In this document: positions 45,574 to 54,439 of the stretch, one piece after another
Position numbering within the stretch: position 1 is the stretch's first letter
Layout of the letters: every line of letters starts with the position of its first letter
NCBI RefSeq assembly: GCF_003668575.1
Contig: NZ_RCVZ01000010.1
Span: 1-64,000 of the forward strand
Origin: Falsibacillus albus
Lineage (GTDB): Bacteria > Bacillota > Bacilli > Bacillales > DSM-25281
Length of the DNA: 64,000 nt
Reading direction: 5' to 3'
Program-made: the position numbers and the translations under genes
Notes under the pieces: generated by a model
Seen by the model: the letters and a program-made list of their open reading frames with translations, nothing else
Database searches by the model: none
Told to the model about the DNA's origin: nothing

Positions 45574-45607
45574 CGAATAATAGATAATATTTTCCGGGAG
45601 GGATTCG

Positions 45608-46333
45608 ATGACATTACTGACTACGATTGCTTATATTTCAGTTTTTTTAGGAATATTATCGGCGATCACTATCTTATTGGACATTATTAAACACCCGCAG
45701 CCAATGAAGATCATGAACATTGTTTGGCCAATAAATGGACTTTACTTAGGACCATTCGGAATATGGGCTTATTGGGTAATGGGAAGATCCAAGAATGACC
45801 ACTCGCATCACCATGAAAACCACGAAGATGATTCTAGGGAAGGCCATGATCATGAAAGTATGCATGGCGACAAGCCATTTTGGCAAAGTGTTTTCGTTTC
45901 GACAAGCCATTGTTCAAGCGGTTGTACGTTCGGGGATGCAGTCGGGGTGCCCATTGTTTTCTTATCAGGGCTGACCATCGCAGGGTCAACACTTTTTGCC
46001 CATTATACCGTTGAATTCGTATGCGCCTATATATTCGGCGTCTTTTTCCAAGTTTTTTCCATCGTTCCGATGAGTCGAAAAATGGGGAATGAGATGAGCT
46101 GGGGAAAAGGGTTCTGGAATGCTATTAAAGCCGATACACTGTCTTTAGTTGCATTTGAGATTGGGATGTTCGGCTGGATGGCCATTGTCCATTATGTGCT
46201 ATTTACGAAACCGCCTGAACCTAACACAATGGTCTATTGGTTCATGATGCAAATCGCAATGATTCTTGGTGCTATCACCAGCTATCCAGCGAATTGGCTG
46301 TTGGTCAAAAAAGGCGTAAAGCATGGAATGTAA
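45608..46333 (+). CDS. DUF4396 His-rich membrane protein
   Basis: 241 residues with about six hydrophobic segments. A loop at about 62-88 is very rich in His, Asp and Glu (HSHHHENHEDDSREGHDHE), and conserved SHCSSGC follows at about 100-106; both are plausible metal ligands. The family is widespread but not functionally defined. GGGAGG precedes the ATG. Its divergent placement from csoR, with a CsoR-like box in its promoter, suggests a role in copper handling. That link is inference. Confidence 0.85.
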   Translation: MTLLTTIAYISVFLGILSAITILLDIIKHPQPMKIMNIVWPINGLYLGPFGIWAYWVMGRSKNDHSHHHENHEDDSREGHDHESMHGDKPFWQSVFVSTSHCSSGCTFGDAVGVPIVFLSGLTIAGSTLFAHYTVEFVCAYIFGVFFQVFSIVPMSRKMGNEMSWGKGFWNAIKADTLSLVAFEIGMFGWMAIVHYVLFTKPPEPNTMVYWFMMQIAMILGAITSYPANWLLVKKGVKHGM

Positions 46334-46337
46334 AAGA

Positions 46338-46376
46338 AAAATGCGCTCTTCCTTATAAAGGGAGCGCATTTTTTTC
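46338..46376 (+). terminator. Terminator of the DUF4396 gene
   Basis: AAAATGCGCTC (46338-46348) pairs with GAGCGCATTTT (46363-46373), with T's following. It starts 4 nt after the stop. Confidence 0.88.
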
Positions 46377-46567
46377 GGAAAGTGAGTATAAAACAAAGTA
46401 AAAATTCAACAAACCGCAGATACCCATTGTTGGAACACCGGTGTACAATTCGATCACTTCCATTTGCATCAATCATTTCTCTTTCTCCTGATTTTTATAT
46501 GTTTAAAGGTATGTTTTTGAAAATTTTGCTCATTATCAAAGAGTGAATTAAAGCTCCGATCTGATTT

Positions 46568-47284
46568 CTATAGATTATCAACAACAATATACGTCGTCCG
46601 GATAGGCCCGTGGACGCCTACGACGAGGTTCATTTCGATGTCAGCGCTGTTGCTTGGACCTGAGATGAAATTTATGCAGGATGGAACGTGCTCTCCTGCT
46701 TCAACTTTTTGATGAATATCCTTTGCAGACTGTGTCAATCTTGGGACAATGGTGCTTTTGGGAATGATGGCGATGTAGCTTGCCGGGAGCAGGCTGACCG
46801 TCCTCGCCTTTCCTGCGCTGCTGAATAATACAACTGTTCCCGATTCAGCCAGTGCCATATCGCTGATAGTGATTCCAATATCGGCCCTTTCAGCAATGTC
46901 AATGTTTTCTTGTCCGAGAGTTGCATCCCATTCATGAATCTCTACTTCTTCTTTGCGGAGTTGATTAAATTTTTCATTAAGACCCATTTTTTCAAAACGG
47001 TCATCGTCACTTGTCACAATGGTCTTTCCATCATATTTATCTATAGTTTGTTCCAATGCTTCGGGTAATTCTGATAATGAAACGCATAGGAAGTCAGTAT
47101 GTATTAGTTCGCATTGATCTTTTAACACCATCATAAGTTCATCCGCATTCAGCCCATTCAGCACATCCCATTGAGGCTGAAGGTTCCAGCTTGGCTTCTG
47201 CACAGCCCTTTCAAGGCGTGTTCTTCCAAGAGCCTGGGAAACGTTTTTTAAAAAAATCTCTTTATTTTGAATGAGCCCTTTCAT
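46568..47284 (-). CDS. lutC: L-lactate utilisation protein LutC
   Basis: 238 residues of the LUD family ([33 protein letters not shown], and [25 protein letters not shown] at about 205-229). LutC is one of three subunits (LutA, LutB, LutC) needed to oxidise L-lactate to pyruvate in B. subtilis. The start at 47284 overlaps the lutB end by 23 nt and has GGGGGAA upstream. It is the last gene of the operon; no clear terminator follows. Confidence 0.92.
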   Translation of the reverse strand: MKGLIQNKEIFLKNVSQALGRTRLERAVQKPSWNLQPQWDVLNGLNADELMMVLKDQCELIHTDFLCVSLSELPEALEQTIDKYDGKTIVTSDDDRFEKMGLNEKFNQLRKEEVEIHEWDATLGQENIDIAERADIGITISDMALAESGTVVLFSSAGKARTVSLLPASYIAIIPKSTIVPRLTQSAKDIHQKVEAGEHVPSCINFISGPSNSADIEMNLVVGVHGPIRTTYIVVDNL

Positions 47285-48713
47285 CGTTGATTCCCCCTTC
47301 CATGCTGCGATTTTTGAACCAATCCCTGAAACGTTCTTTCTCCGGTGCTGGAAATTCACGATTATCCGTCCATGCCTTTAACAGACCTGGACCAGAAGAA
47401 ATCTTACCATCTTTCGTGAAAGGCTTTACAACGGATGGGGCAAGTTTCGTTCCCATTTTATAAAGATTTGATGATCCCATGCCCAATTCGAACCCCTTCA
47501 TGGCTAGCCACTCCGCTAAATCATTTCTTTTATCCACCTCTATGATTTTTTGCCTGTGCCTGATCAATAACTCATGAAGCGGAATTTTCACCGGGCAGGC
47601 ATCTGTGCAGGCTGCACAAAGAGATGATGCAAAAGGCAATTCTTTATAGTCATCATATCCGGCAAGAAGCGGTGTCAAAACTGCGCCAATCGGTCCTGGA
47701 TAAATCGATCCGTATGCATGGCCGCCGATGTGGCGATAAACTGGACAAACATTGATGCAGGCGGCACATCTGATGCAATGAAGAGCTTCCTGGAATTCAG
47801 TGCCTAATATGTTGGAACGTCCATTGTCGACTATGACCAAATGGAATTCTTCCGGTCCATCAACATCCCCTTCGTCTTTTGGACCAGTCAATGCTGTGAC
47901 ATAGCTCGTCAGTTTTTGTCCAACAGCACTTCTTGTGAGAAGACTCACCATTACATCAAGTTCTTCCCAAGTTGGGACGATGCGTTCCATTCCCATGACT
48001 GTTATTTGTGCCTTAGGCAAGGCTGTCACCATCCTGGCATTCCCTTCATTCGTTACCAACGCGATCGAGCCTGATTCAGCTACTGCGAAATTACAGCCGG
48101 TAATCCCGACGTCCGCCGCCAAAAATTCCTTGCGCAGCTGCTCCCGGGCAAAAAGCGTCAGCTCATCCGGATCCTCTGATTTCGCATACCCGAGACGGTC
48201 TTTAAATACATCTCGAATCTGTTCCTTATTTTTGTGCAATGCCGGCGCCACGATATGAGAAGGTGGATCCTGTTCGTCTATTTGTAAGATATATTCGCCG
48301 AGATCACTTTCAATCACTTCGCATCCAATGTCTTCCAACGCCTGATTCAGACCTATTTCCTCGGTCACCATCGATTTCGATTTGACGATTTTTCTTCCAC
48401 TACTCTTTTTCACTACATTCCGGATATATTGATTCGCTTCTTCTGCGGTTTGGGCAAAAAAAACATGGCCACCCCGTTGGGCAATGTTTTCACTTAATTC
48501 TCCTAAGTAAAAATCGAGATACTCCATCGTATGCTGCCGAATTTCTTTTGCCAAGCTGCGCCATGATTCCCAATCGCCAAGTTCTTCCGCCGCATTCAAT
48601 CGATTTCCTTGGAGCCGTTCCTGCGCAGAGCGCACTGCCCCCCTCATGAATTGATTCCCAAGTCCTGTATCCACGCGTTTTGAAAACGCGCCCTCCCCGA
48701 TTTTTATCGACAT
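47262..48713 (-). CDS. lutB: L-lactate utilisation iron-sulfur protein LutB
   Basis: 483 residues. A LUD domain (about 60-290) is followed by two 4Fe-4S clusters with [16 protein letters not shown] and [17 protein letters not shown]. It is the electron-transfer core of the lactate-oxidising LutABC complex. GGAGG precedes the ATG at 48713. It overlaps lutA by 10 nt and lutC by 23 nt, so the three genes are tightly coupled. Confidence 0.94.
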   Translation of the reverse strand: MSIKIGEGAFSKRVDTGLGNQFMRGAVRSAQERLQGNRLNAAEELGDWESWRSLAKEIRQHTMEYLDFYLGELSENIAQRGGHVFFAQTAEEANQYIRNVVKKSSGRKIVKSKSMVTEEIGLNQALEDIGCEVIESDLGEYILQIDEQDPPSHIVAPALHKNKEQIRDVFKDRLGYAKSEDPDELTLFAREQLRKEFLAADVGITGCNFAVAESGSIALVTNEGNARMVTALPKAQITVMGMERIVPTWEELDVMVSLLTRSAVGQKLTSYVTALTGPKDEGDVDGPEEFHLVIVDNGRSNILGTEFQEALHCIRCAACINVCPVYRHIGGHAYGSIYPGPIGAVLTPLLAGYDDYKELPFASSLCAACTDACPVKIPLHELLIRHRQKIIEVDKRNDLAEWLAMKGFELGMGSSNLYKMGTKLAPSVVKPFTKDGKISSGPGLLKAWTDNREFPAPEKERFRDWFKNRSMEGGINDERAHSK

Positions 48714-49438
48714 GCTTGTCCCTCCCGGCTGTTCAAGATTTCGGCTATATGCATCACTTTTATCGGCTTTCCCTTTCGTTCGATTCGGCCGCCGATATTC
48801 ATCAGACAGCCTCCATCTGCACCAATCAGGATTTCCGCTTCTGTTTCATCGATATTGGAAATCTTTTCGTCAACCATTTCCTCCGAGATGCTGCTCATCT
48901 TTACGGAGAACGTTCCTCCGAAACCGCAGCAATCCTGCGAATTTGGCAGATTGATAAGCTCTAAACCTTTTACATTTTTCAATAGTTTAATAGGTGCATC
49001 CTGTACACCGAGCAGCCTGGTCATATGACAGGATGTATGATAAGTGGCCCTGCCAGCAAAGACAGCCCCCGTATCTTCCAATTTCAAGACTTCCACCAAG
49101 AATTGTGTCAATTCGTACGTTTTTGCTTTCAATTTTTGTGCCCTTTCCTGCCATTCGGGCTCATTTACGAACAGAGACTCGTACTCCTTCAACATGTAAG
49201 CGCAAGAACCGGATGGGGTGACAACGTATTCTGATTCTGAGAATACTTGAATCATATGCTTGGCTATATGTTTGGCCGCTTTTTGATACCCACTGTTAAA
49301 TGCGGGCTGGCCGCAGCATGTCTGAGCCTCAGGGAAATCAACCTCGCATCCCAATCGTTCCAGCAGCTCAACCGCTGCCTTCCCTGCACGAACATAAAAT
49401 AAGTCACATAGACAAGTAATGAATAAAGAAACTTTCAT
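48704..49438 (-). CDS. lutA: L-lactate utilisation protein LutA (CCG-domain subunit)
   Basis: 244 residues with two cysteine-rich CCG domains: LFITCLCD with [11 protein letters not shown], and [10 protein letters not shown] with CCGFGG. At the end of the second domain the family's GADCGCLMN reads GADGGCLMN here, so one Cys that would take part in cluster or metal binding is Gly. AAGGAG lies 10 nt before the ATG at 49438. No lutP permease or lutR regulator is next to the operon. Confidence 0.92.
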   Translation of the reverse strand: MKVSLFITCLCDLFYVRAGKAAVELLERLGCEVDFPEAQTCCGQPAFNSGYQKAAKHIAKHMIQVFSESEYVVTPSGSCAYMLKEYESLFVNEPEWQERAQKLKAKTYELTQFLVEVLKLEDTGAVFAGRATYHTSCHMTRLLGVQDAPIKLLKNVKGLELINLPNSQDCCGFGGTFSVKMSSISEEMVDEKISNIDETEAEILIGADGGCLMNIGGRIERKGKPIKVMHIAEILNSREGQACR

Positions 49439-49647
49439 GGTGAGGAACTCCTTTTTTAGAATGATTTCCGATCTTCATTGAGTATAGCTTTCTCGCTATT
49501 TTATGGACGAATTGTTTAAAGATTGAAAAACAGCGATGTTATGGATATTTCTATTTTACAACATTTTGAAACTGAATATTTACTATCCTATTGATTTCCC
49601 CTTGGATCGAAGCAGAATGAATAACACTTCCGGGTCATTTGATAGAT

Positions 49648-49675
49648 AAAAAAAGCCATCCAAATGGATAGCTTT
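49648..49675 (-). terminator. Terminator after the DUF2339 gene
   Basis: AAAGC.ATCCA / TGGAT.GCTTT hairpin with T's on the minus strand; it overlaps the stop codon of the gene at 49674. Confidence 0.78.
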
Positions 49676-51560
49676 ATGCTTTTTTCACGTAGTACAACCT
49701 GGAAAGAACGATCCCAATCATTCCTAATCCGATAAAAAGGATCGCACGAATAACAATGGTCACATACTGAAGATCAAATAAAATCAGTTTTCCCAGTGTC
49801 AATAAAAGCAGCCCCATCCCAAGCAGTCTCAAGGCTTTATTGTTATATAGCACCCCCGCAATGAGGCAAACGGAAGCATAGATGGCCCAACTGAATGAGA
49901 TGGACATCATTTCGATATTAAAAGTGTAGCCTTTTGTCAGGCTGCTGACCATCAACGTGATAAACGCAAGCTGCACCAATGTATTTACAGCAATGATAAA
50001 GTAATGGATTATCGCCTGATCCTGATAATATCTTTTTGTCCATAGATATAGTCCTGAAAGGGAAATCAATCCTGTGAACCAGAGAATAGTTTCCCAGCCC
50101 AGCTTGATTACAGGAAGCTCGACGAGGAATACAACATGCATCAGGACAGCGATGATGCTTAAGCCGATCATCATTTCCTTTTTCTCTTGATGGAAACGAT
50201 TGTTCATTTCAATCAAACCATACATTGAAGCAATGAACCCAATCCAAACGAAGGTTTCACCACTCCAAAGCTTGTCGATCGGTTGGACCATGACCATCAA
50301 TCCACCGATGATGTATATGATATATCCTGAAATCTTTTGAAGTTCAAGCTTGAATTTTTCACCAAGATACACTGCAGCAATCCCCTCAAGCAGAAGTGCT
50401 GCCATTGTTGCAGCTTGATCATTTTCAAATAGCTGAAACCAAAGCAGTCCTAGTCCGAACGTAGCAATGGATAACGACACGGACATGAATTCATTTCTGG
50501 AAGTTTTATTAGCAATGAAAGCAATCGTGCAATAAACAAGGACCATCATCAATAAGTATCCGTTAAATATCGTTTCAGGAAGCAACCCTGCCTTTGCCCA
50601 TGCAGTAGTGAGGACAAAGCTGGTAAATAAGATCGGGATCGGCAAAAGAGTATCCAGCTTTTTGAAAAACACGGAATAGAAAATAAGAAAGTGCTGCATT
50701 AACGCTCCAATCGCAATCACGAGCAGGATATCCTGCTGATATTGATCCGGTGTTACAATAAAGAAAAGTGCCAAAACAAAATGCAAAAGCCCCGTCGCTA
50801 TAAAAAATAAAAGCTTATATCCAGTGTGAATCGCAAAATATAGTAAAACGCCATAGAAAAATATTTCATAGATAACCCCAACAAAAGGCGGCCCCTCCTG
50901 CCCGGCAAGCAGGAATGGGATCAAATAACCCATAACCGCGAAAAGGATTGCCATCACTTCTGAACGATGGCGTTTTGATAAATAGATCCCCAATCCAATC
51001 CATAGGATATTCATGATAAATGCTGGAGCAGCCGGAATCATCCCATACAAGCTGTTCATGGCAAACGTAGTTAATATGAGAATCGACACAGAGCCCGTCA
51101 ATAGTACTTTCCCCAAGGCTGAACGATCGTGCTTGAATTGCTTTTCTCCGATGAACATGATGATGCCCGCTGACACGAATCCCAATATCACCCGCGCGGT
51201 TTCCGTCAGGATGCTGTACTCCACAGCGACCTTGAATCCCCATACAACACCTAAGAGCAGAACGAATATGAAGATCCTCGGAAGCCAGACCCTTCCGATC
51301 GCGTATTCCCAGTCGATCGGTTCTGTTTCCGTTTTGGTTATGGAGGTGGCCGATTGATTATTATTCGAAGCTTTTTCTTTAAAAATAGGCTCTGTAGGCA
51401 GTCCACTTCTCTTTGTTTCCGCACCCTTCAATTCATGAGCAAGTCTGATTTCTTTCCCGCCTTCTTCTTCCCTAACATCCAGCCGCTTCTTAAGCAGCCG
51501 AACTTCATTTTCCAGCTGATGGACACGCTCTTCCAAATGCTCGAAGCTTTGCTGATCCAC
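49674..51560 (-). CDS. DUF2339 multi-pass membrane protein
   Basis: 628 residues from GTG 51560 with GGGGGAG upstream. A coiled-coil N-terminus (about 1-35, LEERVHQLENEVRLLKKRL) is followed by a linker and about 16-18 hydrophobic segments (from IGRVWLPRIFIFVLLLGVVWGF onward at about 88). This matches the DUF2339 family, whose function is not established. It is followed by a terminator and preceded by repeat copy 7. Confidence 0.82.
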   Translation of the reverse strand: MDQQSFEHLEERVHQLENEVRLLKKRLDVREEEGGKEIRLAHELKGAETKRSGLPTEPIFKEKASNNNQSATSITKTETEPIDWEYAIGRVWLPRIFIFVLLLGVVWGFKVAVEYSILTETARVILGFVSAGIIMFIGEKQFKHDRSALGKVLLTGSVSILILTTFAMNSLYGMIPAAPAFIMNILWIGLGIYLSKRHRSEVMAILFAVMGYLIPFLLAGQEGPPFVGVIYEIFFYGVLLYFAIHTGYKLLFFIATGLLHFVLALFFIVTPDQYQQDILLVIAIGALMQHFLIFYSVFFKKLDTLLPIPILFTSFVLTTAWAKAGLLPETIFNGYLLMMVLVYCTIAFIANKTSRNEFMSVSLSIATFGLGLLWFQLFENDQAATMAALLLEGIAAVYLGEKFKLELQKISGYIIYIIGGLMVMVQPIDKLWSGETFVWIGFIASMYGLIEMNNRFHQEKKEMMIGLSIIAVLMHVVFLVELPVIKLGWETILWFTGLISLSGLYLWTKRYYQDQAIIHYFIIAVNTLVQLAFITLMVSSLTKGYTFNIEMMSISFSWAIYASVCLIAGVLYNNKALRLLGMGLLLLTLGKLILFDLQYVTIVIRAILFIGLGMIGIVLSRLYYVKKA

Positions 51561-51639
51561 ACGATCTCCCCCTTGAACTCCACTAATAAACCAATCTCAA
51601 ATTCCATTAATATCCTATTTTTACATTATAGTTGAAAAA

Positions 51640-51680
51640 GGTGACAGGCACCATCCATTTATTGGATGGTGCCTGTCACC
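51640..51680. repeat. 41-nt hairpin repeat, copy 7
   Basis: Perfect 18-bp arms, loop TTTAT. It lies 5 nt past the yunB stop and 79 nt before the DUF2339 start. Confidence 0.95.
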
Positions 51681-51685
51681 TTGAA

Positions 51686-52462
51686 TTAATTCCCAGATCC
51701 AGGAGGAATGACGACAGGGTTGAAGTTGTCTTTTCCCCCGCCTCCGTTGTAGTAGAGCGGGACTTTTCCCGGGTGGAAGAGATCGCCTATCTTGACCGAA
51801 TTGGAGATCTCAATCGGCTTCGAGCGCAGCGGGATAATGACATTCATTTGTATTTTTACATTGATATAAACTTCCAGGTACGTATTGTTAATTCCGGTTT
51901 CAACGATTTTGGTTTCGACATTGGATGTGACAGCGCCGAGAATTTCCAATTTAACAGGGATTTTCGGTCCTAAATTAGAGAAGAGCGTTTGCTTCGTGGC
52001 CATTCCAAGCGGTACATAATATACGATTCCGTGCTGCTGTTTCGATTCTTCATAATCAATGTTTATATCCCGGTACAAATCTTCTAAATCATCAATCTCG
52101 CCATTTTCCATTAAATCCAGGTATTTTTGTACCCTTGTAGTCGCTTCTGAGATGACCCTATTATAAATTTGAGGGTTGAAGCTATAGGATAAATCATCAC
52201 CAGACCCACGAGTGACAATCAATTTATCGATATCGATATTTTCCGAGATTTTCTTTGAAATGGCATCATTGATTGCTTGTGAGCCGAATTGCGTCGCCTT
52301 CGTTTCGGCTATGCTCATCAGGATGGGTTCGATGTTCTTATTTATTACAACTAAACTGATTGCAGTCGAGAAGCAGAAAAAGATAAAAGTAATCAAAAAC
52401 ACGTAGCGAAAAGGCAAGGGACCATATTTCCGTTTGAACTTGCTCTTATTCTTCCTAAGCAC
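51686..52462 (-). CDS. yunB: Sporulation protein YunB
   Basis: 258 residues from GTG 52462 with GAGGAGG. Basic start, PLPFRYVFLITFIFFCFSTA as the membrane helix (about 16-40), then an extracytoplasmic part with the conserved NINIDYEESK and VYYVPLGMATKQTLFSNLGPKIPVKLE stretch (about 145-172). This matches B. subtilis YunB, a mother-cell protein of the sigma-E regulon. A fitting sigma-E-like promoter lies upstream. Its role in sporulation is not well defined. Confidence 0.9.
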   Translation of the reverse strand: MLRKNKSKFKRKYGPLPFRYVFLITFIFFCFSTAISLVVINKNIEPILMSIAETKATQFGSQAINDAISKKISENIDIDKLIVTRGSGDDLSYSFNPQIYNRVISEATTRVQKYLDLMENGEIDDLEDLYRDINIDYEESKQQHGIVYYVPLGMATKQTLFSNLGPKIPVKLEILGAVTSNVETKIVETGINNTYLEVYINVKIQMNVIIPLRSKPIEISNSVKIGDLFHPGKVPLYYNGGGGKDNFNPVVIPPGSGN

Positions 52463-52482
52463 AACACCCCTCCTCGCTTTAA

Positions 52483-52511
52483 ATTATATGCATGGACCAA
52501 TCAAACAATAT
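52483..52511 (-). promoter_or_regulatory. Candidate sigma-E promoter of yunB
   Basis: On the minus strand ATATT, 16-nt spacer, CATATAAT (consensus ATATT, 13-15 nt, CATACAAT). The spacing is one nt longer than usual. yunB is sigma-E controlled in B. subtilis. Confidence 0.5.
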
Positions 52512-52523
52512 CCAAAAATAAAA

Positions 52524-52570
52524 AAGGGTGACAGGCACCATCCATTTTCTGGATGGTGCCTGTCACCCTT
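52524..52570. repeat. 41-nt hairpin repeat, copy 8
   Basis: Perfect 18-bp arms extended by three outer pairs (AAG..CTT), loop TTTTC, followed by TTTT. It lies between the yunB promoter and the next gene. Confidence 0.95.
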
Positions 52571-52595
52571 TTCGTGGGGTCTTCAATACTCCTAT

Positions 52596-53063
52596 TCATG
52601 ATAAACTTCTTGAATTTTTTGCATACCCTCTCATCAATATCTGAAAATCCTTGGTTTCTAAAACTTCTATATGATTGCGACCAGCCATATTTATAAGTTT
52701 TTCATATAAGGAAGATGGCTCAAACCGCGTTAACTTAATTCGTGAATCATCCATCATATAGATAACCGCTCGCCTGGTAGCCCATCCGACACGCATACAT
52801 TTTATTCTTTTGATTTCAGATACATGAATGGCTCGTTGATATAGGACCCTGTTCAAAAAAGTAACACGATAAACAACCTGATCATCATTCATTTCAATTT
52901 CAATTTCGATCTTGAGGAGACCAATAATAAAAAGTGCGGCAATTGGAAAAATAATTCTCCAATGACGATCGATGCCATCTACCGTGATGGTACTGCCAAT
53001 AAATGATAAAACGAGGATGAAATATAGCGGCCATTTTCTTCTCTTTGAGTAAAACTTCATCAT
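52596..53063 (-). CDS. Hypothetical membrane protein with PH-like domain
   Basis: 155 residues (two ATGs at 53063 and 53060; AAGG upstream fits both). Two hydrophobic segments (about 14-29 and 36-52) are followed by a roughly 100-residue soluble domain of alternating beta-strands (VVYRVTFLNRVLYQRAIHVSEIKRIKCM, then AVIYMMDDSRIKLTRFEPSSLYEKLI). The pattern resembles bacterial PH-like domains found after such N-terminal helix pairs. No specific family name can be given. Confidence 0.65.
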   Translation of the reverse strand: MMKFYSKRRKWPLYFILVLSFIGSTITVDGIDRHWRIIFPIAALFIIGLLKIEIEIEMNDDQVVYRVTFLNRVLYQRAIHVSEIKRIKCMRVGWATRRAVIYMMDDSRIKLTRFEPSSLYEKLINMAGRNHIEVLETKDFQILMRGYAKNSRSLS

Positions 53064-53174
53064 TTCCACCTTCTAGCGTCATTTCATTCCTCCAAATTAT
53101 ACCATATTTTCAGATTATTGAAATTTTGACTTAAATCATTGTGTAATAAAAAAATGAATTTCTGATAAATAGGT

Positions 53175-53205
53175 TTGACTTTGACGCAGCGTGAAGGTGT
53201 ACAGT
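53175..53205 (+). promoter_or_regulatory. MerR-type promoter with 19-bp spacer and spacer operator
   Basis: TTGACT (53175-53180), exactly 19 nt, then TACAGT (53200-53205). The spacer holds an imperfect inverted repeat CTTTGACGCAGCGTGAAGG. Overlong spacers with a spacer operator are the hallmark of promoters that MerR-family proteins activate by untwisting DNA. Confidence 0.75.
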
Positions 53206-53227
53206 TAAATTGTCAGGAGGTGAGCAC

Positions 53228-53992
53228 GTGGAATATACAGTCAAGAAGCTGGGCCGATTGGCTGGAGTCAGCACTAGGACTTTACGATATTATGACGAAA
53301 TTGATCTTCTTAAGCCGGCAAGAATCAATTCGTCTGGCTACCGGATATACGGTCAAAAAGAAGTAGATCGGCTGCAGCAAATCCTTTTTTACAGGGAACT
53401 AGGTGTTAGTTTGGAAAAAATAAAAGAAATCATGACATCACCATCCTTTGATGGAGCAAGAGCGCTTCAAGAACACCATGAACTGCTCCTCGACAAGCGC
53501 AGGCAATTGGATCTTCTCATTAGAAATGTTGAAAAGACCATTGCAGAAAAAGAAGGGAGAATGAAGATGACGAATCAAGATAAATTTGAAGGCTTTAAAA
53601 AGGAAATGGTTGAAGATAATGAAAAGAAATATGGTGAAGAAATACGGAGCAAATACGGAAACGAAGCGGTCGAACAATCAAACGCAAAAGTCATGAACAT
53701 GACCGAGGAACAGCATAAAGAAGTCACTCGAATCTCTGAGGAATTGGCGGATACGTTGGCAGCAGCATTCAAGTCCGGAAATCCGGCTGGACCCCTCGCT
53801 CAAAAAACGGCTGACCTACACAAACAATGGCTGATGCATTATTGGAGTCATTACAGCAAAGAAGCGCATGCAGGTCTTGCTCAAATGTATGTGGATGATG
53901 AACGCTTCAAAGCAAATTACGACAAAAATCAACCTGGTACAGCAGAATTTTTACGGGATGCCATCCATATTTATACCGGTGTAAAGCAGTAA
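53228..53992 (+). CDS. MerR-family transcriptional activator with TipAS drug-binding domain (Mta-like)
   Basis: 254 residues from a GTG at 53228 (AGGAGG upstream). The MerR DNA-binding domain is at about 1-70 (YTVKKLGRLAGVSTRTLRYYDEIDLL then YRIYGQKEVDRLQQILFYRELG), followed by a coiled-coil linker (about 75-112). The TipAS domain (about 120-254) shows MNMTEEQHKEV, QWLMHYWSHYSKEAHAGLAQMYVDDERF and FLRDAIHIYTG. Such regulators bind varied compounds in the TipAS pocket and activate multidrug pumps and their own genes. The promoter just upstream fits autoregulation. No efflux gene is adjacent. Confidence 0.9.
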   Translation: MEYTVKKLGRLAGVSTRTLRYYDEIDLLKPARINSSGYRIYGQKEVDRLQQILFYRELGVSLEKIKEIMTSPSFDGARALQEHHELLLDKRRQLDLLIRNVEKTIAEKEGRMKMTNQDKFEGFKKEMVEDNEKKYGEEIRSKYGNEAVEQSNAKVMNMTEEQHKEVTRISEELADTLAAAFKSGNPAGPLAQKTADLHKQWLMHYWSHYSKEAHAGLAQMYVDDERFKANYDKNQPGTAEFLRDAIHIYTGVKQ

Positions 53993-53995
53993 AAA

Positions 53996-54036
53996 AAGGG
54001 GCACCATCCATTTTTTGGATGGTGCCTGTCACCCTT
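53996..54036. repeat. Degenerate hairpin repeat, copy 9 (left arm shortened)
   Basis: The right arm TGGATGGTGCCTGTCACC and loop TTTTT are intact, but the left arm reads GGGGCACCATCCA, missing TGACAG. The inner 12 bp can still pair. It lies 3 nt past the MerR stop and 3 nt from the stop of the 42-codon gene on the other strand. Confidence 0.9.
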
Positions 54037-54039
54037 TTC

Positions 54040-54168
54040 TCATCCCAACATTCCTTTCAGTGATTTAAATAATTTCATGGCTATTCGGTTTTGAACATTC
54101 ATTTTGTGCTTCCCTTTATATACGGTGAGGTTTTTCCCGTTCTTGTTAGTCATTTTCTTTTCTTCCAT
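54040..54168 (-). CDS. 42-residue basic peptide downstream of SpoIISB (possible third SpoIIS component)
   Basis: MEEKKMTNKNGKNLTVYKGK then HKMNVQNRIAMKLFKSLKGM and LG: a short basic, Lys-rich peptide with an amphipathic C-terminus. GGAGG lies nine nt upstream of the ATG, a strong ribosome site for such a small frame. It follows the terminator of the SpoIISB-like gene by 60 nt on the same strand. B. subtilis has a third small protein, SpoIISC, encoded after spoIISB, so this is a positional candidate. I cannot compare the sequences from memory, so similarity is not claimed. Confidence 0.5.
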   Translation of the reverse strand: MEEKKMTNKNGKNLTVYKGKHKMNVQNRIAMKLFKSLKGMLG

Positions 54169-54230
54169 TATGCTCTTCCTCCAGCTGTCTTTTTTATCAA
54201 CATATCCAGAAGAAGCGTTTTTTATGACGA

Positions 54231-54266
54231 AATAGAAAAAAGAGCAATCTCTGAATGGATTGCTCT
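54231..54266 (-). terminator. Terminator of the SpoIIS toxin-antitoxin transcript
   Basis: AGAGCAATC (54241-54249) pairs with GATTGCTCT (54258-54266); the minus strand continues TTTTTTC. It starts directly after the antitoxin stop codon. Confidence 0.9.
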
Positions 54267-54404
54267 CTATCTATTTGCGATAAGCTCAAGTGCTCTTTTA
54301 TTCATTTTTCGGATATCCCGGGATGTTTTGCTTGTCGACTGTTTGGTGATTTTGGTGATTTTCAACTTATCTTTATCGTTTATTTTCTTTTCCTTGTTTT
54401 TCAT
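54267..54404 (-). CDS. SpoIISB-like antitoxin, 45 residues
   Basis: MKNKEKKINDKDKLKITKIT then KQSTSKTSRDIRKMNKRALE and LIANR. It is Lys-rich, disordered-looking and basic, as is B. subtilis SpoIISB (56 aa). Its C-terminal STSKTSRDIRKMNKRALELI lines up well with the toxin-binding part of SpoIISB (TAR.IFKENERLIDEY: T, R, I, K, N and R keep register). GGGAGG lies 8 nt before the ATG. It follows the SpoIISA gene by 49 nt and has its own extended -10 promoter, as antitoxins that must exceed their toxin need. It is too short to be called by length-based gene finders. Confidence 0.72.
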   Translation of the reverse strand: MKNKEKKINDKDKLKITKITKQSTSKTSRDIRKMNKRALELIANR

Positions 54405-54439
54405 CTTTAACCCTCCCTGTGAGAAGTGGCCTCTCTATT

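Noticed and set aside
46353-46472. Minus-strand frame of 39 codons (MMQMEVIELYTGVPTMGICG...) near the DUF4396 terminator
   Set aside because: Hydrophobic and with GGAG nearby, but the start spacing is poor and its end lies inside the opposing gene's terminator stem. A competing frame (46282-46476) shares the same ribosome site. Too uncertain to call.
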